Source: Paracoccus sp. S-4012 (GTDB lineage: Bacteria > Pseudomonadota > Alphaproteobacteria > Rhodobacterales > Rhodobacteraceae). From it: a stretch of 64,000 bases of DNA. Position 1 is the first letter of the stretch. Every line of letters begins with the position of its first letter. Position numbers and translations under genes: made by a program. The notes under the pieces were generated by a model, which saw only the letters and a program-made list of their open reading frames with translations, did no database searches and was not told where the DNA came from. Where the stretch lies: NCBI RefSeq assembly GCF_009674885.1, contig NZ_WKKA01000001.1, forward strand, positions 248,001-312,000, written 5' to 3'. Below are positions 10,883 through 19,120 of this stretch, one piece after another.

Positions 10883-12352
10883 ATGACGCCGCTGCTGACC
10901 TCGGCCCAGATGCGCGCCCTCGAGGCCGAGGCGATCGCCGCGGGCCGCACGACCGGCCGTGCCATGATGGAGGATGCCGGGCGCGGGGTGGCGCAGCTGA
11001 TCCTCTCGCGCTGGCCCGGGGCGCGGAAGGCCCGCGTGCTGGCGGGGCCGGGCAACAACGGCGGCGACGGCTATGTGGTGGCGCGGCATCTGGCCGAGGC
11101 GGGCTGGCGGGTCGAGGTCGCGGCGCTCGCCCCTCCGGCGACGGCGGATGCCGCCGCGGCGGCCGCGGACTGGCACGGGCCGGTGCGGGCCTGGGAGGAC
11201 GCCACTGGCGGGGCCGACGCGGAGACGGTCGTGGTGGACGCGCTGTTCGGCACCGGCCTCGTCCGACCGCTGGCGGCGGAGGTCGCGCGCGTGATCGACC
11301 GGCTCGCCCGTCAGGCAGGCCCTGTGGTCGCCGCGGATATCGCCTCGGGGATCTGCGCGGACAGCGGGCGCGTTCTCGGGGGCGGGGCGTCTCACGACGT
11401 GGAGCTGACCGTGACCTTCCAGGCCGCCCGGCCGGGCCATCTGCTGGACCAGGGCGGGGCGCAGTCGGGGGAGCTGGCGGTGATCGACCTCGGCCTCGAC
11501 GTGGGGGCCGAGGATGGCCGGAGGATCATGCAGGTCGGCGCGCCGCGCGATATGGGCAAGCACACCGGCCACAAATACGACCACGGCCACGCGCTGATCC
11601 TGGCCGGGCCTGCCACCCGCGGCGGCGCGGCGCGGCTCGCCGCCCGCGCGGCGCTGCGGATCGGGGCGGGGCTGGTGACGGTCGGCGCGCCGGACGATGC
11701 GCTGATCGAGAACGCGGCCCGCCTCGATGCGGTGATGCTGCGCGAGATCGGTGCGCCGGGGCAGCTTCGCGATGCGCTCGAGGACAGGCGCATTTCCGCG
11801 GTGCTGATGGGTCCGGGCCTCGGCCGCGACCGCGCCTCCGCCCTGGTGGCGGCAGCGCGAGGCGCGCGGGCGCTGGTTCTCGACGCCGACGCCCTGGACG
11901 CTGATCTCGGGGCGTTGCCCGCCGAATGCGTGCTCACCCCGCATGACGGCGAGTTCGCGCGCCTGTGCCCGGATCTGGCCGCCCGGCTGGCGGAGACGCC
12001 GCTGCAGGGCCCGGCCTTTTCGCGCGTCGATGCGGCGCGCGAAGCGGCGGCGCGGCTGGGTGCGGTCGTCCTGCTGAAAGGCCCCGACACCGTGATCGCC
12101 GCCCCGGACGGCCGCGCCTGCATCCACGCCGCGCATCGCGCAGCGGCCGCGCCCTGGCTCGCCACCGCGGGGTCGGGCGATGTGCTGGCGGGCCTCATCA
12201 CCGGACTGCTGGCGCGCGGGTTTCCGGCCTATGACGCCGCCGCGAGCGCCACCTGGCTCCACGCCGCCGCCGCCCGCCGCTTCGGTCCCGGCCTGATCGC
12301 CGAGGACCTGCCCGACCTGATCCCCGCCGTCCTGCGCGACCTCGGCGCCTGA
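10883..12352 (+). CDS. nnrD: Bifunctional NAD(P)HX epimerase/dehydratase
   Basis: 489 residues. It repairs hydrated NADH and NADPH. The N-terminal YjeF_N epimerase domain covers about residues 1-210 with GPGNNGGDGYVVARHL and DALFGTGL. The C-terminal ADP-dependent dehydratase domain covers the rest with GPGLGRD, LVLDADALD, LTPHDGEFARL and the nucleotide-binding ATAGSGDVLAGLITGLLARG. Both halves look intact. Divergent from glnB with 148 bp between starts, and followed after ~70 bp by tRNA-Leu. Confidence 0.95.
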   Translation: MTPLLTSAQMRALEAEAIAAGRTTGRAMMEDAGRGVAQLILSRWPGARKARVLAGPGNNGGDGYVVARHLAEAGWRVEVAALAPPATADAAAAAADWHGPVRAWEDATGGADAETVVVDALFGTGLVRPLAAEVARVIDRLARQAGPVVAADIASGICADSGRVLGGGASHDVELTVTFQAARPGHLLDQGGAQSGELAVIDLGLDVGAEDGRRIMQVGAPRDMGKHTGHKYDHGHALILAGPATRGGAARLAARAALRIGAGLVTVGAPDDALIENAARLDAVMLREIGAPGQLRDALEDRRISAVLMGPGLGRDRASALVAAARGARALVLDADALDADLGALPAECVLTPHDGEFARLCPDLAARLAETPLQGPAFSRVDAAREAAARLGAVVLLKGPDTVIAAPDGRACIHAAHRAAAAPWLATAGSGDVLAGLITGLLARGFPAYDAAASATWLHAAAARRFGPGLIAEDLPDLIPAVLRDLGA

Positions 12353-12353
12353 C

Positions 12354-12387
12354 GAATCTTCTGGCGAAGATTCCTCGCAGAGGAATC
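12354..12387 (+). repeat. Two overlapping, mutually exclusive hairpins
   Basis: Directly after the nnrD stop, GAATCTTC (12354-12361) pairs with GAAGATTC (12366-12373) round a TGGC loop. The second arm also starts GATTCCT (12369-12375), which pairs with AGGAATC (12381-12387). The arms share bases, so only one hairpin can form at a time. No T-run follows either. It may be a repeat element or part of the tRNA-Leu leader; the role is unknown. Confidence 0.6.
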
Positions 12388-12422
12388 GCATCCCCCGCCC
12401 TGGCCTGCTATCAGGCCCCCGT

Positions 12423-12506
12423 GCGGGTGTGGCGGAATGGTAGACGCACCAGATTTAGGTTCTGGCGCCGCGAGGCGTGGGGGTTCGAGTCCCTTCACCC
12501 GCACCA
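12423..12506 (+). tRNA. tRNA-Leu (anticodon UAG)
   Basis: 84 bp including an encoded CCA end. The acceptor stem GCGGGTG (12423-12429) pairs with CACCCGC (12496-12502), followed by ACCA. The anticodon stem CCAGA/TCTGG encloses the loop TTTAGGT, giving anticodon TAG. A long variable arm (GCCGCGAGGCG region) and the T-arm GGGGGTTCGAGTCCC fit a class II leucine tRNA that reads CUN codons. It stands alone between nnrD and tig. Confidence 0.97.
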
Positions 12507-12608
12507 GCCTCGCGCTTGCAGTCGCCCTTTCGCGTCACTAGAAGCCCCCAATCCCCTTGGCGGCCCTCGGCGGGCGGCCGCGTCCGACATGAGCAAGGAT
12601 TCCCGACG

Positions 12609-13943
12609 ATGCAGGTGACCGAGACCCTCAGCGAAGGCCTCAAGCGCGGCTACAGGTTCACCCTCCCCGGCACGACGCTGACCGAGACGGTGAACCGCAA
12701 GCTGGCCGAGGCGCAGCCCGAAGTCGAGATGAAGGGCTTCCGCAAGGGCAAGGTGCCGATGGCGATGCTGAAGAAGCAGTTCGGCCAGCGGCTGATGGGC
12801 GACGCCCTGCAGGAGGCGATCGACAGCGCGCTGAAGGGCCATCTGGAGGAAACCGGCCACCGCCCGGCGGTGCAGCCCAAGGTCGAGATGGAAGGCGGCG
12901 AGGCGTGGAAGGAAGGCGACGACGTCGTCGTCAACGTCGAATACGAATCGCTGCCCGACATCCCGGAGACGGATCTCTCGGACCTCGAGCTTGAGCGGCT
13001 GGTCGTCCCCGCCGACGAGGCCGCCGTGGACGAGGCGCTGCAGAACCTCGCCAAGAACGCCCGCACCTTCGAGGACCGCGAGGAGGGCGCCGCGGCCGAG
13101 AACGACGACCAGATCGTGATCGACTTCAAGGGCATGATCGGCGACGAGGCCTTCGAGGGCGGCTCGGCCGAGGATTTCCCGCTGGTCCTCGGCTCCGGCA
13201 GCTTCATCCCCGGTTTTGAGGAGCAGCTCGTCGGGGCGAAAGCCGGCGACGAGCGCGACGTGACCGTCAGCTTTCCCGACGACTACGGCGCGGCGCATCT
13301 CGCCGGCAAGGAAGCGGTGTTCCATACCAAGGTGAAGGCGGTGAAAGCCGGCAAGCCGGCCGAGATCGACGATGCGCTGGCCAAGCGCTACGGCGCCGAC
13401 GACCTCGCCGCGCTGCGCACCCAGATCAGCGACCGCATCGGCGCCGAATACAAGGGCGCGGCGCGGCAGGTGATGAAGCGGGCGCTGCTCGACCGACTGG
13501 ACGAGCGGGTGAAGTTCGACCTGCCGCCGAGCCTGGTGCAGGCCGAGGCCGAGCAGATCGCGCATCAGCTGTGGCACGAGGAGCACCCGGAGGAGCACGG
13601 CCACGACCACGCCCATATCGAGCCGACCGAGGAGCACCGCAAGCTGGCCGAGCGCCGCGTCCGCCTCGGCCTGCTGCTGGCCGAGATCGGCCAGAAGGCC
13701 GGCGTGGCCATCTCCGATCAGGAAATGACGCAGGCGGTGATGAACCAGGCCCGCAACTTCCCCGGCCAGGAGCGCGCCTTCTTCGAATACATCCAGAACA
13801 CCCCCGCCGCCCAGCAGCAGCTGCGCGCGCCGATCTTCGAGGACAAGGTGGTGGACCACATCGTCGAGGGCGCGAAGGTCACCGACCGCGAGGTGACGAA
13901 GGAAGAGCTGGAGAAGGCGATCGAGGCGCTGGACGAGGTCTGA
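12609..13943 (+). CDS. tig: Trigger factor (ribosome-associated chaperone/PPIase)
   Basis: 444 residues from the ATG at 12609, with AAGGA a suitable distance upstream. Trigger factor binds bL23 at the ribosome exit and shelters nascent chains. The N-terminal ribosome-binding signature is present in modified form as [19 protein letters not shown] (family GFRxGKxP). The FKBP-like PPIase domain lies near residues 155-245 ([20 protein letters not shown]). The C-terminal substrate-cradle domain includes a His-rich segment [18 protein letters not shown] near residues 326-343, which could bind metal. Further in-frame upstream codons run into the tRNA gene and are not used. A strong terminator follows at 13987. 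Confidence 0.95.
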   Translation: MQVTETLSEGLKRGYRFTLPGTTLTETVNRKLAEAQPEVEMKGFRKGKVPMAMLKKQFGQRLMGDALQEAIDSALKGHLEETGHRPAVQPKVEMEGGEAWKEGDDVVVNVEYESLPDIPETDLSDLELERLVVPADEAAVDEALQNLAKNARTFEDREEGAAAENDDQIVIDFKGMIGDEAFEGGSAEDFPLVLGSGSFIPGFEEQLVGAKAGDERDVTVSFPDDYGAAHLAGKEAVFHTKVKAVKAGKPAEIDDALAKRYGADDLAALRTQISDRIGAEYKGAARQVMKRALLDRLDERVKFDLPPSLVQAEAEQIAHQLWHEEHPEEHGHDHAHIEPTEEHRKLAERRVRLGLLLAEIGQKAGVAISDQEMTQAVMNQARNFPGQERAFFEYIQNTPAAQQQLRAPIFEDKVVDHIVEGAKVTDREVTKEELEKAIEALDEV

Positions 13944-13986
13944 GGCCTTCCCGATCGGCTTTCGCGGGCGAGGGTCTGCGCATCTT

Positions 13987-14020
13987 GAACCTGCCGGCCG
14001 CGAGGTCGGCAGGTTCTCTT
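13987..14020 (+). terminator. Rho-independent terminator of tig
   Basis: A perfect 10-bp stem, GAACCTGCCG (13987-13996) with CGGCAGGTTC (14007-14016), with a 10-base loop and then TCTTGT. It lies 44 bp after the trigger factor stop codon and just before the convergent toxin gene's stop. Confidence 0.8.
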
Positions 14021-14023
14021 GTC

Positions 14024-14386
14024 TCAGAGGGTGCGATCCTCAACTGTCATGTCGAGCCGCGCTGCGATCGCAGCCCTCACCGAGGACAGTTCCTGCGCCG
14101 CGATCCGGCCCCTTGGTTCGGCTCGGGCGAGATCGATCGTCGCGATCTTGGCGGTGCGGACGACCGACGCTGCGGGAAGACCCGCGCTACGGGAGTCGGC
14201 AATCTCCACATCGCCGGGCCAGCCGCGGTTCTCGGCCGAGGTAATCATCACGACCCAGATCAGGAACGGCTCCGCACCCGAGCCTGCCTGAGCCACCACG
14301 AGGGCCGGGCGATGCTGGCGGGTCTCGGCGTCGGTATAGGGGAACGGAACGCGCACTACCGCTCCCGGGGCCTCAGAAATCGGCAT
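14024..14386 (-). CDS. MazF/PemK-family toxin
   Basis: 120 residues. The fold markers of this mRNA-cleaving toxin family are visible: the start GAVVRVPFPYTDAETRQHRPALVV (beta-1 to beta-2 region with the R-P-A-L-V-V motif), then VVMITSAENRGWPGDVEI, and AASVVRTAKIATID, which matches the conserved 'S.vr..ki..v' strand. It follows the AbrB-type antitoxin gene with a 14-bp overlap, the normal antitoxin-toxin order. The endonuclease specificity cannot be read from sequence. Confidence 0.85.
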   Translation of the reverse strand: MPISEAPGAVVRVPFPYTDAETRQHRPALVVAQAGSGAEPFLIWVVMITSAENRGWPGDVEIADSRSAGLPAASVVRTAKIATIDLARAEPRGRIAAQELSSVRAAIAARLDMTVEDRTL

Positions 14387-14585
14387 AGGCCTTGCGGTCC
14401 GCCGCGCTGTCCCATTCGGAGAAGGTGGCGAAGGGGTCGTCGGGCGGGTTCTCCGCCCGTGTCATGATGACGCGGCCCTGTTCGATCCGGTAGCTGACCA
14501 GATCACCCTCCTTGAGCCCGAGCGCCTTGCGGACCGGGGCGGGGATCGTGGTCTGCGCTTTTGTTGTCAGCCGGGACTGGATCAT
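14373..14585 (-). CDS. AbrB/MazE-family antitoxin
   Basis: 70 residues. The N-terminal half is a swapped-hairpin AbrB DNA-binding domain: SRLTTKAQTTIPAPVRKALGLKEGDLVSYRI, with the characteristic 'T-IP-VR--LGL--GD' pattern. The acidic C-terminal tail (PPDDPFATFSEWDSAADRKAYADF) would wrap around and inhibit the toxin. Its stop lies inside the toxin start, a 14-bp overlap. A promoter with an inverted-repeat operator lies just upstream, as expected for self-repression by the antitoxin-toxin complex. Confidence 0.88.
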   Translation of the reverse strand: MIQSRLTTKAQTTIPAPVRKALGLKEGDLVSYRIEQGRVIMTRAENPPDDPFATFSEWDSAADRKAYADF

Positions 14586-14608
14586 GGGCTTGGTCCCCCT
14601 CCTCCCAC

Positions 14609-14637
14609 AAGGTAAGGAATGTCCTTACTCGTGTAAA
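14609..14637 (-). promoter_or_regulatory. Promoter and operator of the mazEF-type pair
   Basis: On the minus strand TTTACA (14637-14632) and TACCTT (14614-14609) are spaced 17 bp apart, a plausible sigma-70 promoter. Between and across them lies the palindrome GTAAGGA-N3-TCCTTAC (14612-14628), two 7-bp arms round three bases. A GGAGG ribosome site follows before the antitoxin ATG. The palindrome is well placed for repression by the antitoxin. Confidence 0.55.
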
Positions 14638-14665
14638 GGCCGCCCTCCCCCGGGTTTCACCCGCC

Positions 14666-15754
14666 TCACTCACTCGTATCCTTGGCCGCATCATCCTCGA
14701 GCGGAATCCCGTTCTCCTTCTGGATCTGGCGCTCGACCTCGCTGTTCACCTCGGCACCGACCAGCACCACGGTGCAGGCGATCCACAGCCACATCATCAG
14801 CGCGATGGCGGCGCCGAGCGAGCCGTAGGTCTCGTTGTAATTGGCGAAGTTCGACGCGTACCACGAGAACAGGACCGAGGCGATCAGCAGCCCGGCCGTG
14901 GCGATCAGCGCGCCGGGCGAGATCCAGTGCCACTTGGCGTCGTCCTTGTCGGGCGCGAAGCGGTAGAGGGCCGCGAGCGCCACGGTCAGCGCGATCACGA
15001 TGAGCGGCCAGCGGGCCCAGTTCGCGACCGTGCCCCAGAAGCTGCTGCCGGGGAGCGCGTTCAGGATCGCGGGCAGGACCGCGATGGCCGCGATGAAGGC
15101 GATCACCAGGACGATGCCGCCCAGCGTCATGCCGAGCGCGAGCAGGTTCAGCTTGATGAAGCCCCGGCGCTCGGTCTGGAACCAGGCGATGTTCAGCGCC
15201 TGAATCAGCGCCTTCATGCCGCCCATCGCGCTCCACAGCGCTGCCAGCAGGCCGACCACCGTGGCGATTCCGAGGGCCCGCGCCGGGGCGTCGACGATGG
15301 CGACAATCTGGCCGCGGATCAGTTCGACCGCGCTTTGCGGCAGGATGCGGTTCAGCGCGCCGATCTGGTCGAGGATGGTCTGGTTGTCGGCAAACAGGCC
15401 GTAGATCGACACGAGGGCCGTGATCGCCGGAAACAGCGCCAGCAGCCCGAAGAAGGTCACGCCGGCCGCGACCGAGGTCACGCGGTCCTTCGAGAACTCC
15501 TTCACCACGCGCTTGAAGGTCTCGATCCAGGACGCCCGGCTCAGCTGCCAGGGCGAGGAGGGCGCGCCCGGCACCCGCGGCGGCGCGCCCTTGGCCTTCT
15601 CGGCCTTGATCCCGGCGTTGCGGAGGGTGCCGCTGTCCTGCGGTGCTGCGGTCCCGGCCCCCGGCGGCGGGTCGAGGTGGAAACGCCGTCGCGCCTCGGG
15701 GGTGAGGTCGCCGAGAAGCGCATCGGTCACGGAGCGCGGGGTAGGGCTGGGCAT
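14666..15754 (-). CDS. YihY/BrkB-family inner-membrane protein
   Basis: 362 residues. A hydrophilic N-terminal ~80 residues precede the YihY domain, which starts near SRASWIETFKRVVKEFSKDRVTSVAAGVTFFGLLALFPAITALVSIYG. Six membrane helices are visible to ~residue 340, ending in GSLGAAIALMMWLWIACTVVLVGAEVNSEVER, the family's best-conserved stretch. The family was once misnamed ribonuclease BN; the transport role is unresolved. The upstream gene on the same strand encodes another membrane protein of unknown function, with 54 bp and a hairpin between them. Confidence 0.9.
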   Translation of the reverse strand: MPSPTPRSVTDALLGDLTPEARRRFHLDPPPGAGTAAPQDSGTLRNAGIKAEKAKGAPPRVPGAPSSPWQLSRASWIETFKRVVKEFSKDRVTSVAAGVTFFGLLALFPAITALVSIYGLFADNQTILDQIGALNRILPQSAVELIRGQIVAIVDAPARALGIATVVGLLAALWSAMGGMKALIQALNIAWFQTERRGFIKLNLLALGMTLGGIVLVIAFIAAIAVLPAILNALPGSSFWGTVANWARWPLIVIALTVALAALYRFAPDKDDAKWHWISPGALIATAGLLIASVLFSWYASNFANYNETYGSLGAAIALMMWLWIACTVVLVGAEVNSEVERQIQKENGIPLEDDAAKDTSE

Positions 15755-15782
15755 TTCGCCTCGGGTGAGGAAGGGGAGGGAC

Positions 15783-15804
15783 GGGGCGCCGATGAGGGCG
15801 CCCC
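15783..15804 (-). terminator. GC-rich hairpin between two membrane-protein genes
   Basis: A perfect 8-bp stem (GGGGCGCC 15783-15790 with GGCGCCCC 15797-15804) with a 6-base loop. On the minus strand it is followed by a pyrimidine-rich but not T-only stretch. It could be a weak terminator or attenuator between the 15809 gene and the YihY gene. Confidence 0.45.
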
Positions 15805-15808
15805 GGCC

Positions 15809-16597
15809 TCACAGGTTATGGGTGCGGGTGTCGGCGCGGTGCTCGGCTTCGGTCTCGTCGCGCAGGTCGACGACATCGCGCCGAGAAGGGCGCGCGGTAG
15901 CGGGACGCGGCCGGCGCTGTCGATCCGGGGCCGCGGTGTCGAGCATGCTGCGGACCGTGTCGGCGGCATTGTGGAACTCGTCCATGATGCCGCCGGCCTG
16001 GCCCGCGACGCTCTGGAAGCCCTTCACGGCGGCGTTCACCGTGTCGAGCAGGTTGCGCACGCCGTCGGTCATGTCGGCGACGGTGTGGTTCACGTCGTCG
16101 AGCAGCCCCGCGCCCATGGGACGCTGCGGCGGCGGGCGGCGGCGCGGGGCGGAACGGGCGCGCTCGAAACGCTCCTGATCTTCCTCGGGCTCGTTGAAGC
16201 CGCCGACGGCATAGCGGGGCGTTCGGCCGCGGGGGGCGTAGGCGTTGCGCGGCATCCGGCTGCGCTGACGCCGCCGCGCACGCTCGCGGGCCTCCTCGAC
16301 GCGATCTTCGTCGTCGTCATCGCCCGAGATGGCGTCCACCACCGCGCGGACGGCAAGGACCGCACCCGCGGTCGCGGCCGCCGCCGCGATGCCGATGCCG
16401 CCATAGACCAGGACCTTGCTGGTCAGCGACGTGCGCGGCCAGGGCCGGGTGCCGTCCGGAGACACGTCACCCGAGGGCGGAACGCCGCGCGGCGGATAGG
16501 GCGAGGGGCGGTAGGTCTCCTGACGGCGGTCGATCGGGTCGGAGGCGGAGGCGGCGCCCGGCGCGGGCGCGGTGAGGGGGGAATCGCTGTGGCTCAT
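15809..16597 (-). CDS. Unknown membrane-anchored protein with low-complexity regions
   Basis: 262 residues; no family recognised. A proline-rich hydrophilic N-terminus (~55 residues) leads to one membrane helix, LTSKVLVYGGIGIAAAAATAGAVLAVRAVVDAI, directly followed by the acidic patch SGDDDDEDR and an Arg-rich stretch. Around residues 160-215 a helical segment (LLDDVNHTVADMTDGVRNLLDTVNAAVKGFQSVAGQAGGIMDEFHNAADTVRSML) has phasin- or apolipoprotein-like amphipathic spacing. The tail is again basic. It lies upstream of the YihY gene on the same strand and may act with it. Confidence 0.7.
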   Translation of the reverse strand: MSHSDSPLTAPAPGAASASDPIDRRQETYRPSPYPPRGVPPSGDVSPDGTRPWPRTSLTSKVLVYGGIGIAAAAATAGAVLAVRAVVDAISGDDDDEDRVEEARERARRRQRSRMPRNAYAPRGRTPRYAVGGFNEPEEDQERFERARSAPRRRPPPQRPMGAGLLDDVNHTVADMTDGVRNLLDTVNAAVKGFQSVAGQAGGIMDEFHNAADTVRSMLDTAAPDRQRRPRPATARPSRRDVVDLRDETEAEHRADTRTHNL

Positions 16598-16741
16598 CGG
16601 GCATCCTCGGGCTGAAGCGCGGCAGCGCCGCGGGCTCGCCGGTTCAACTTGCGGTGCGGCGCGAATGTTCCGCGCAAGCCGCCGGGAGATGATGCGTCCG
16701 GTCCGCTGACGGCCTTGCCCCGGCCCGACGCCGCAGATGCG

Positions 16742-16770
16742 AAAACGCCGCCCCGGGTGGGGCGGCGTTT
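16742..16770 (-). terminator. Rho-independent terminator of rpsF-rpsR-rplI
   Basis: A perfect 12-bp stem (16759-16770 with 16743-16754) with a four-base loop and, on the minus strand, a TTTT run that overlaps the stem end. It lies 25 bp after the rplI stop codon. Confidence 0.85.
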
Positions 16771-16794
16771 CCAGAATCGTCAGGGAGGCTTGGC

Positions 16795-17397
16795 TCAGAA
16801 CTCGCGGTCGCGCGACACCGGCTCGCCGTCCTCGTCGCGGCCCGCCGCGCCGAGGTCGTCGAAGAGGCCCGCGATCTCGAACTCGGCCTCGGCATCCGCC
16901 TCGGCCTGCGCGTCCTGGATCGTGCGGCCCGAGGCCTGCAACTCGGCCTCCTCGGGCGAGCGGGCGACGTTCAGGCGGATCGTGACATCGACCTCGGGGT
17001 GCAGGTGCACGCGCACGTCGTGCACGCCCAGCTCCTTGATCGGCGCGGCGAGCACGATCATGCGCCGCTCGAGAGCGTAGCCGGCCTCGTTGGCGGCATC
17101 AACCGCATCGCGCGGGCTGACCGAGCCGTAGAGGGCGCCGGCGTCGGAGGCCGAGCGGATGATCACGAAGGTCTTGCCGTCCAGCGTCTCGGCCACGGCC
17201 TCGGCCGTCTTGCGCGAGTCCTCGTTCTGTTGCGCGAGGCCGGCCTTGCGCGCCTCGAAGCCCTTGATGTTGGCCTCGGTCGCGCGCAGCGCCTTGCCCT
17301 GCGGCAGCAGGAAGTTGCGGGCATAGCCCTCGCGCACCGACACGACATCGCCCATATGGCCGAGCTTGCCGACGCGCTCCAGCAGGATCACTTGCAT
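16795..17397 (-). CDS. rplI: Large-subunit ribosomal protein bL9
   Basis: 200 residues, longer than the ~150 of E. coli because of an acidic C-terminal tail. The N-terminal rRNA-binding domain reads [36 protein letters not shown], which includes the GxxGdvv and GYaRNfLxP motifs. A long connecting helix (residues ~42-75) leads to the C-terminal domain with LYGSVSPRD. The last ~45 residues ([20 protein letters not shown]...) are acidic and not conserved. Last gene of the rpsF-rpsR-rplI operon. Confidence 0.96.
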   Translation of the reverse strand: MQVILLERVGKLGHMGDVVSVREGYARNFLLPQGKALRATEANIKGFEARKAGLAQQNEDSRKTAEAVAETLDGKTFVIIRSASDAGALYGSVSPRDAVDAANEAGYALERRMIVLAAPIKELGVHDVRVHLHPEVDVTIRLNVARSPEEAELQASGRTIQDAQAEADAEAEFEIAGLFDDLGAAGRDEDGEPVSRDREF

Positions 17398-17410
17398 TGC
17401 AGGGTCCCCC

Positions 17411-17638
17411 TCACTTCACGGCGTAGGGCAGCAGCGCGAGGAAGCGCGCGCGCTTGATCGCCTGCGCCAGCTTGCGCTGGTTCTTGGCCGAGACGGCGGT
17501 GATCCGCGACGGCACGATCTTGCCGCGCTCGCTGATGTAGCGTTGCAGCAGGCGGGTGTCCTTGTAGTCGATCACGGGCGCGTTGTCGCCGCCGAACGGA
17601 TCGACCTTGCGGCGGCGGAAGAACGGTTTGGTTGCCAT
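17411..17638 (-). CDS. rpsR: Small-subunit ribosomal protein bS18
   Basis: 75 residues, the normal length. Start [20 protein letters not shown] and the core [25 protein letters not shown] are the bS18 signature. It forms a heterodimer with bS6 on the 30S platform. It lies 14 bp after rpsF and 13 bp before rplI on the same strand. Confidence 0.97.
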   Translation of the reverse strand: MATKPFFRRRKVDPFGGDNAPVIDYKDTRLLQRYISERGKIVPSRITAVSAKNQRKLAQAIKRARFLALLPYAVK

Positions 17639-17652
17639 CTGTCAGTTCTCCC

Positions 17653-18117
17653 TCAGGTCCGTTCCGGCCGCGGGCCGCGGTCGCCGCGGTCGGCCCCACG
17701 ATCACCACGATCCCCGCCGCGATCACCGCGGTCACGGTCGCCACGGTCACGATCGCCGCGCGGGCCGCGGTCGCGGTCGCCGCGGTCACGCTCGTCGCGC
17801 TTCTGCATCTGGATCGACGGGCCTTCCTGATGCTCGTCCACCTTGATGGTCAGCACCCGCATGACGTCGTCATGCAGCCGGGCCAGACGCTCCATCTCCT
17901 GCACCGCCGCCGAGGGGGCGTCGCTGCGCAGGAAGGCGTAATGGCCCTTGCGGTTCTTGTTGATCTTGTAGGCGAGCGTGCGCACGCCCCAGTATTCATG
18001 CTCGACCACCTTGCCGCCATTGTCGGCGAGAACGGTGGAGAAATGCTCGATCAGCCCCTCGGCCTGCGTGTTCGACAGGTCCTGGCGGGCGATCAGCACA
18101 TGCTCGTAAAGCGGCAT
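17653..18117 (-). CDS. rpsF: Small-subunit ribosomal protein bS6 with RGD/DRG repeat tail
   Basis: 154 residues. Residues 1-100 are a normal bS6 ([46 protein letters not shown]), the partner of bS18. From about residue 105 the protein becomes a charged low-complexity tail built from Arg, Asp and Gly, with repeated DRGD and RGDR units, about 48 residues long. The coding DNA of the tail (17655-17800) is itself repetitive. E. coli bS6 instead has a C-terminal Glu tail added by RimK. First gene of the operon. Confidence 0.96.
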   Translation of the reverse strand: MPLYEHVLIARQDLSNTQAEGLIEHFSTVLADNGGKVVEHEYWGVRTLAYKINKNRKGHYAFLRSDAPSAAVQEMERLARLHDDVMRVLTIKVDEHQEGPSIQMQKRDERDRGDRDRGPRGDRDRGDRDRGDRGGDRGDRGADRGDRGPRPERT

Positions 18118-18319
18118 GGGCGATCCTTCGGTTCGTATCGGGCGGCTTCATAGGCGGGCGGTTGCCTTTCCGCACCCCGCCACGAGAGGCTACGCCGTTT
18201 GATCTCATATCGGCGGAAAGGATGCGGGCTTATATCAGGGCCGCCGCCGCGCGCAACTCGAATCGCCCGGCGGACGTTCGTCGCCGGCCACCGTTCCCAT
18301 GACATGGAAGGAGATCGCC

Positions 18320-19063
18320 TTGACACGCGCCGGATTGATCCTTGCCGCTCCGCTGATCCTCGCCACAGCGCTGCCGGTCTTCGCGCAGACCGCCCCGGCG
18401 CCTGGCGCGGATGCGACCGCCCCTGCCGCCGAGGCTCCGGCCACCCCCGCGGCCGAAGCCCCGGCCAGCGCCGACGCGACGGCGGCCAATGCCGCAACGG
18501 CCGACGCCGCGCCCGCCGACAGCGGCGGCCTCGAGATGGTCGAGCCGGGCGGCACCTGGGAGTTCGACCCCGAACACAGCCATGTGATCTGGAGCTACGA
18601 TCACATGGGCTTCTCGACTTCCACCGGAACGATTCGCGGCGTGACCGGCACGGTCACGCTGGATCAGGACAATCCCGCGAACTCCTCGGTCGAGGCGAGC
18701 TTCCCGCTCTCCGCCCTGAAGTCCGTCTCGGCCCTGCTCGACGAGCATCTGATGGGCGACGACTTCTTCGCCGGGGCGGCGCCCGACACCGCGATCACCT
18801 TCCGGTCGACCTCGGTGGAGCCCACGGGCGACAAGACCGCCAAGGTGACGGGGAATGTGGAGCTGAACGGCGTCACGCAGCCGCTGGTCCTCGACGTCAC
18901 CCTGCGGCAGACCGCGGTGGACCCGGTCACGCAGCTGCCGACCGCCGGCTTCGCGGCCACCGGCACCCTGCTGCGGACCGACTTCAATCTCGGCGCCTTC
19001 GCCCCGGCGGTCAGCGACGAGATCAAACTCGTCATCAACGTCGAGGCCAAGAAGGGCAGCTGA
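18320..19063 (+). CDS. Secreted YceI-family lipid-binding-like protein
   Basis: 247 residues from a TTG at 18320. I prefer this start because AAGGAG lies six bases upstream and it opens a clean signal peptide (TRAGLILAAPLILATALPVFA, cleavage after AQ). The ATG at 18299 would add MTWKEIA and has no ribosome site. An Ala/Pro/Asp-rich linker (~50 residues) leads to the YceI lipocalin-like barrel: WEFDPEHSHVIWSYDHMGFSTSTG, the SAL...LDEHLMGDDFFAG region and ITFRSTSVE...VTGNVELNGVTQPL. The family binds isoprenoid-like lipids in the periplasm. Monocistronic with its own terminator. Confidence 0.88.
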   Translation: MTRAGLILAAPLILATALPVFAQTAPAPGADATAPAAEAPATPAAEAPASADATAANAATADAAPADSGGLEMVEPGGTWEFDPEHSHVIWSYDHMGFSTSTGTIRGVTGTVTLDQDNPANSSVEASFPLSALKSVSALLDEHLMGDDFFAGAAPDTAITFRSTSVEPTGDKTAKVTGNVELNGVTQPLVLDVTLRQTAVDPVTQLPTAGFAATGTLLRTDFNLGAFAPAVSDEIKLVINVEAKKGS

Positions 19064-19084
19064 TCCGGCCTGCACTCAGGCAGA

Positions 19085-19117
19085 GGGCCGCCTTCCGGGG
19101 CGGCCCTTGGTGATTTT
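19085..19117 (+). terminator. Terminator of the yceI-family gene
   Basis: An 8-bp perfect stem (GGGCCGCC 19085-19092, GGCGGCCC 19099-19106) with a six-base loop, then TTGGTGATTTT. It lies 21 bp after the stop codon. Confidence 0.7.
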
Positions 19118-19120
19118 GCG

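Noticed and set aside
13560..13625. Metal-binding insertion in trigger factor
   Set aside because: The His-rich stretch is real, but a metal-binding role cannot be supported beyond composition, so it is noted in the gene entry only.
17655..17800. Repetitive DNA looking like a tandem-repeat locus or CRISPR
   Set aside because: The repeats are short, imperfect and in frame; they encode the bS6 tail. There are no regular spacers.
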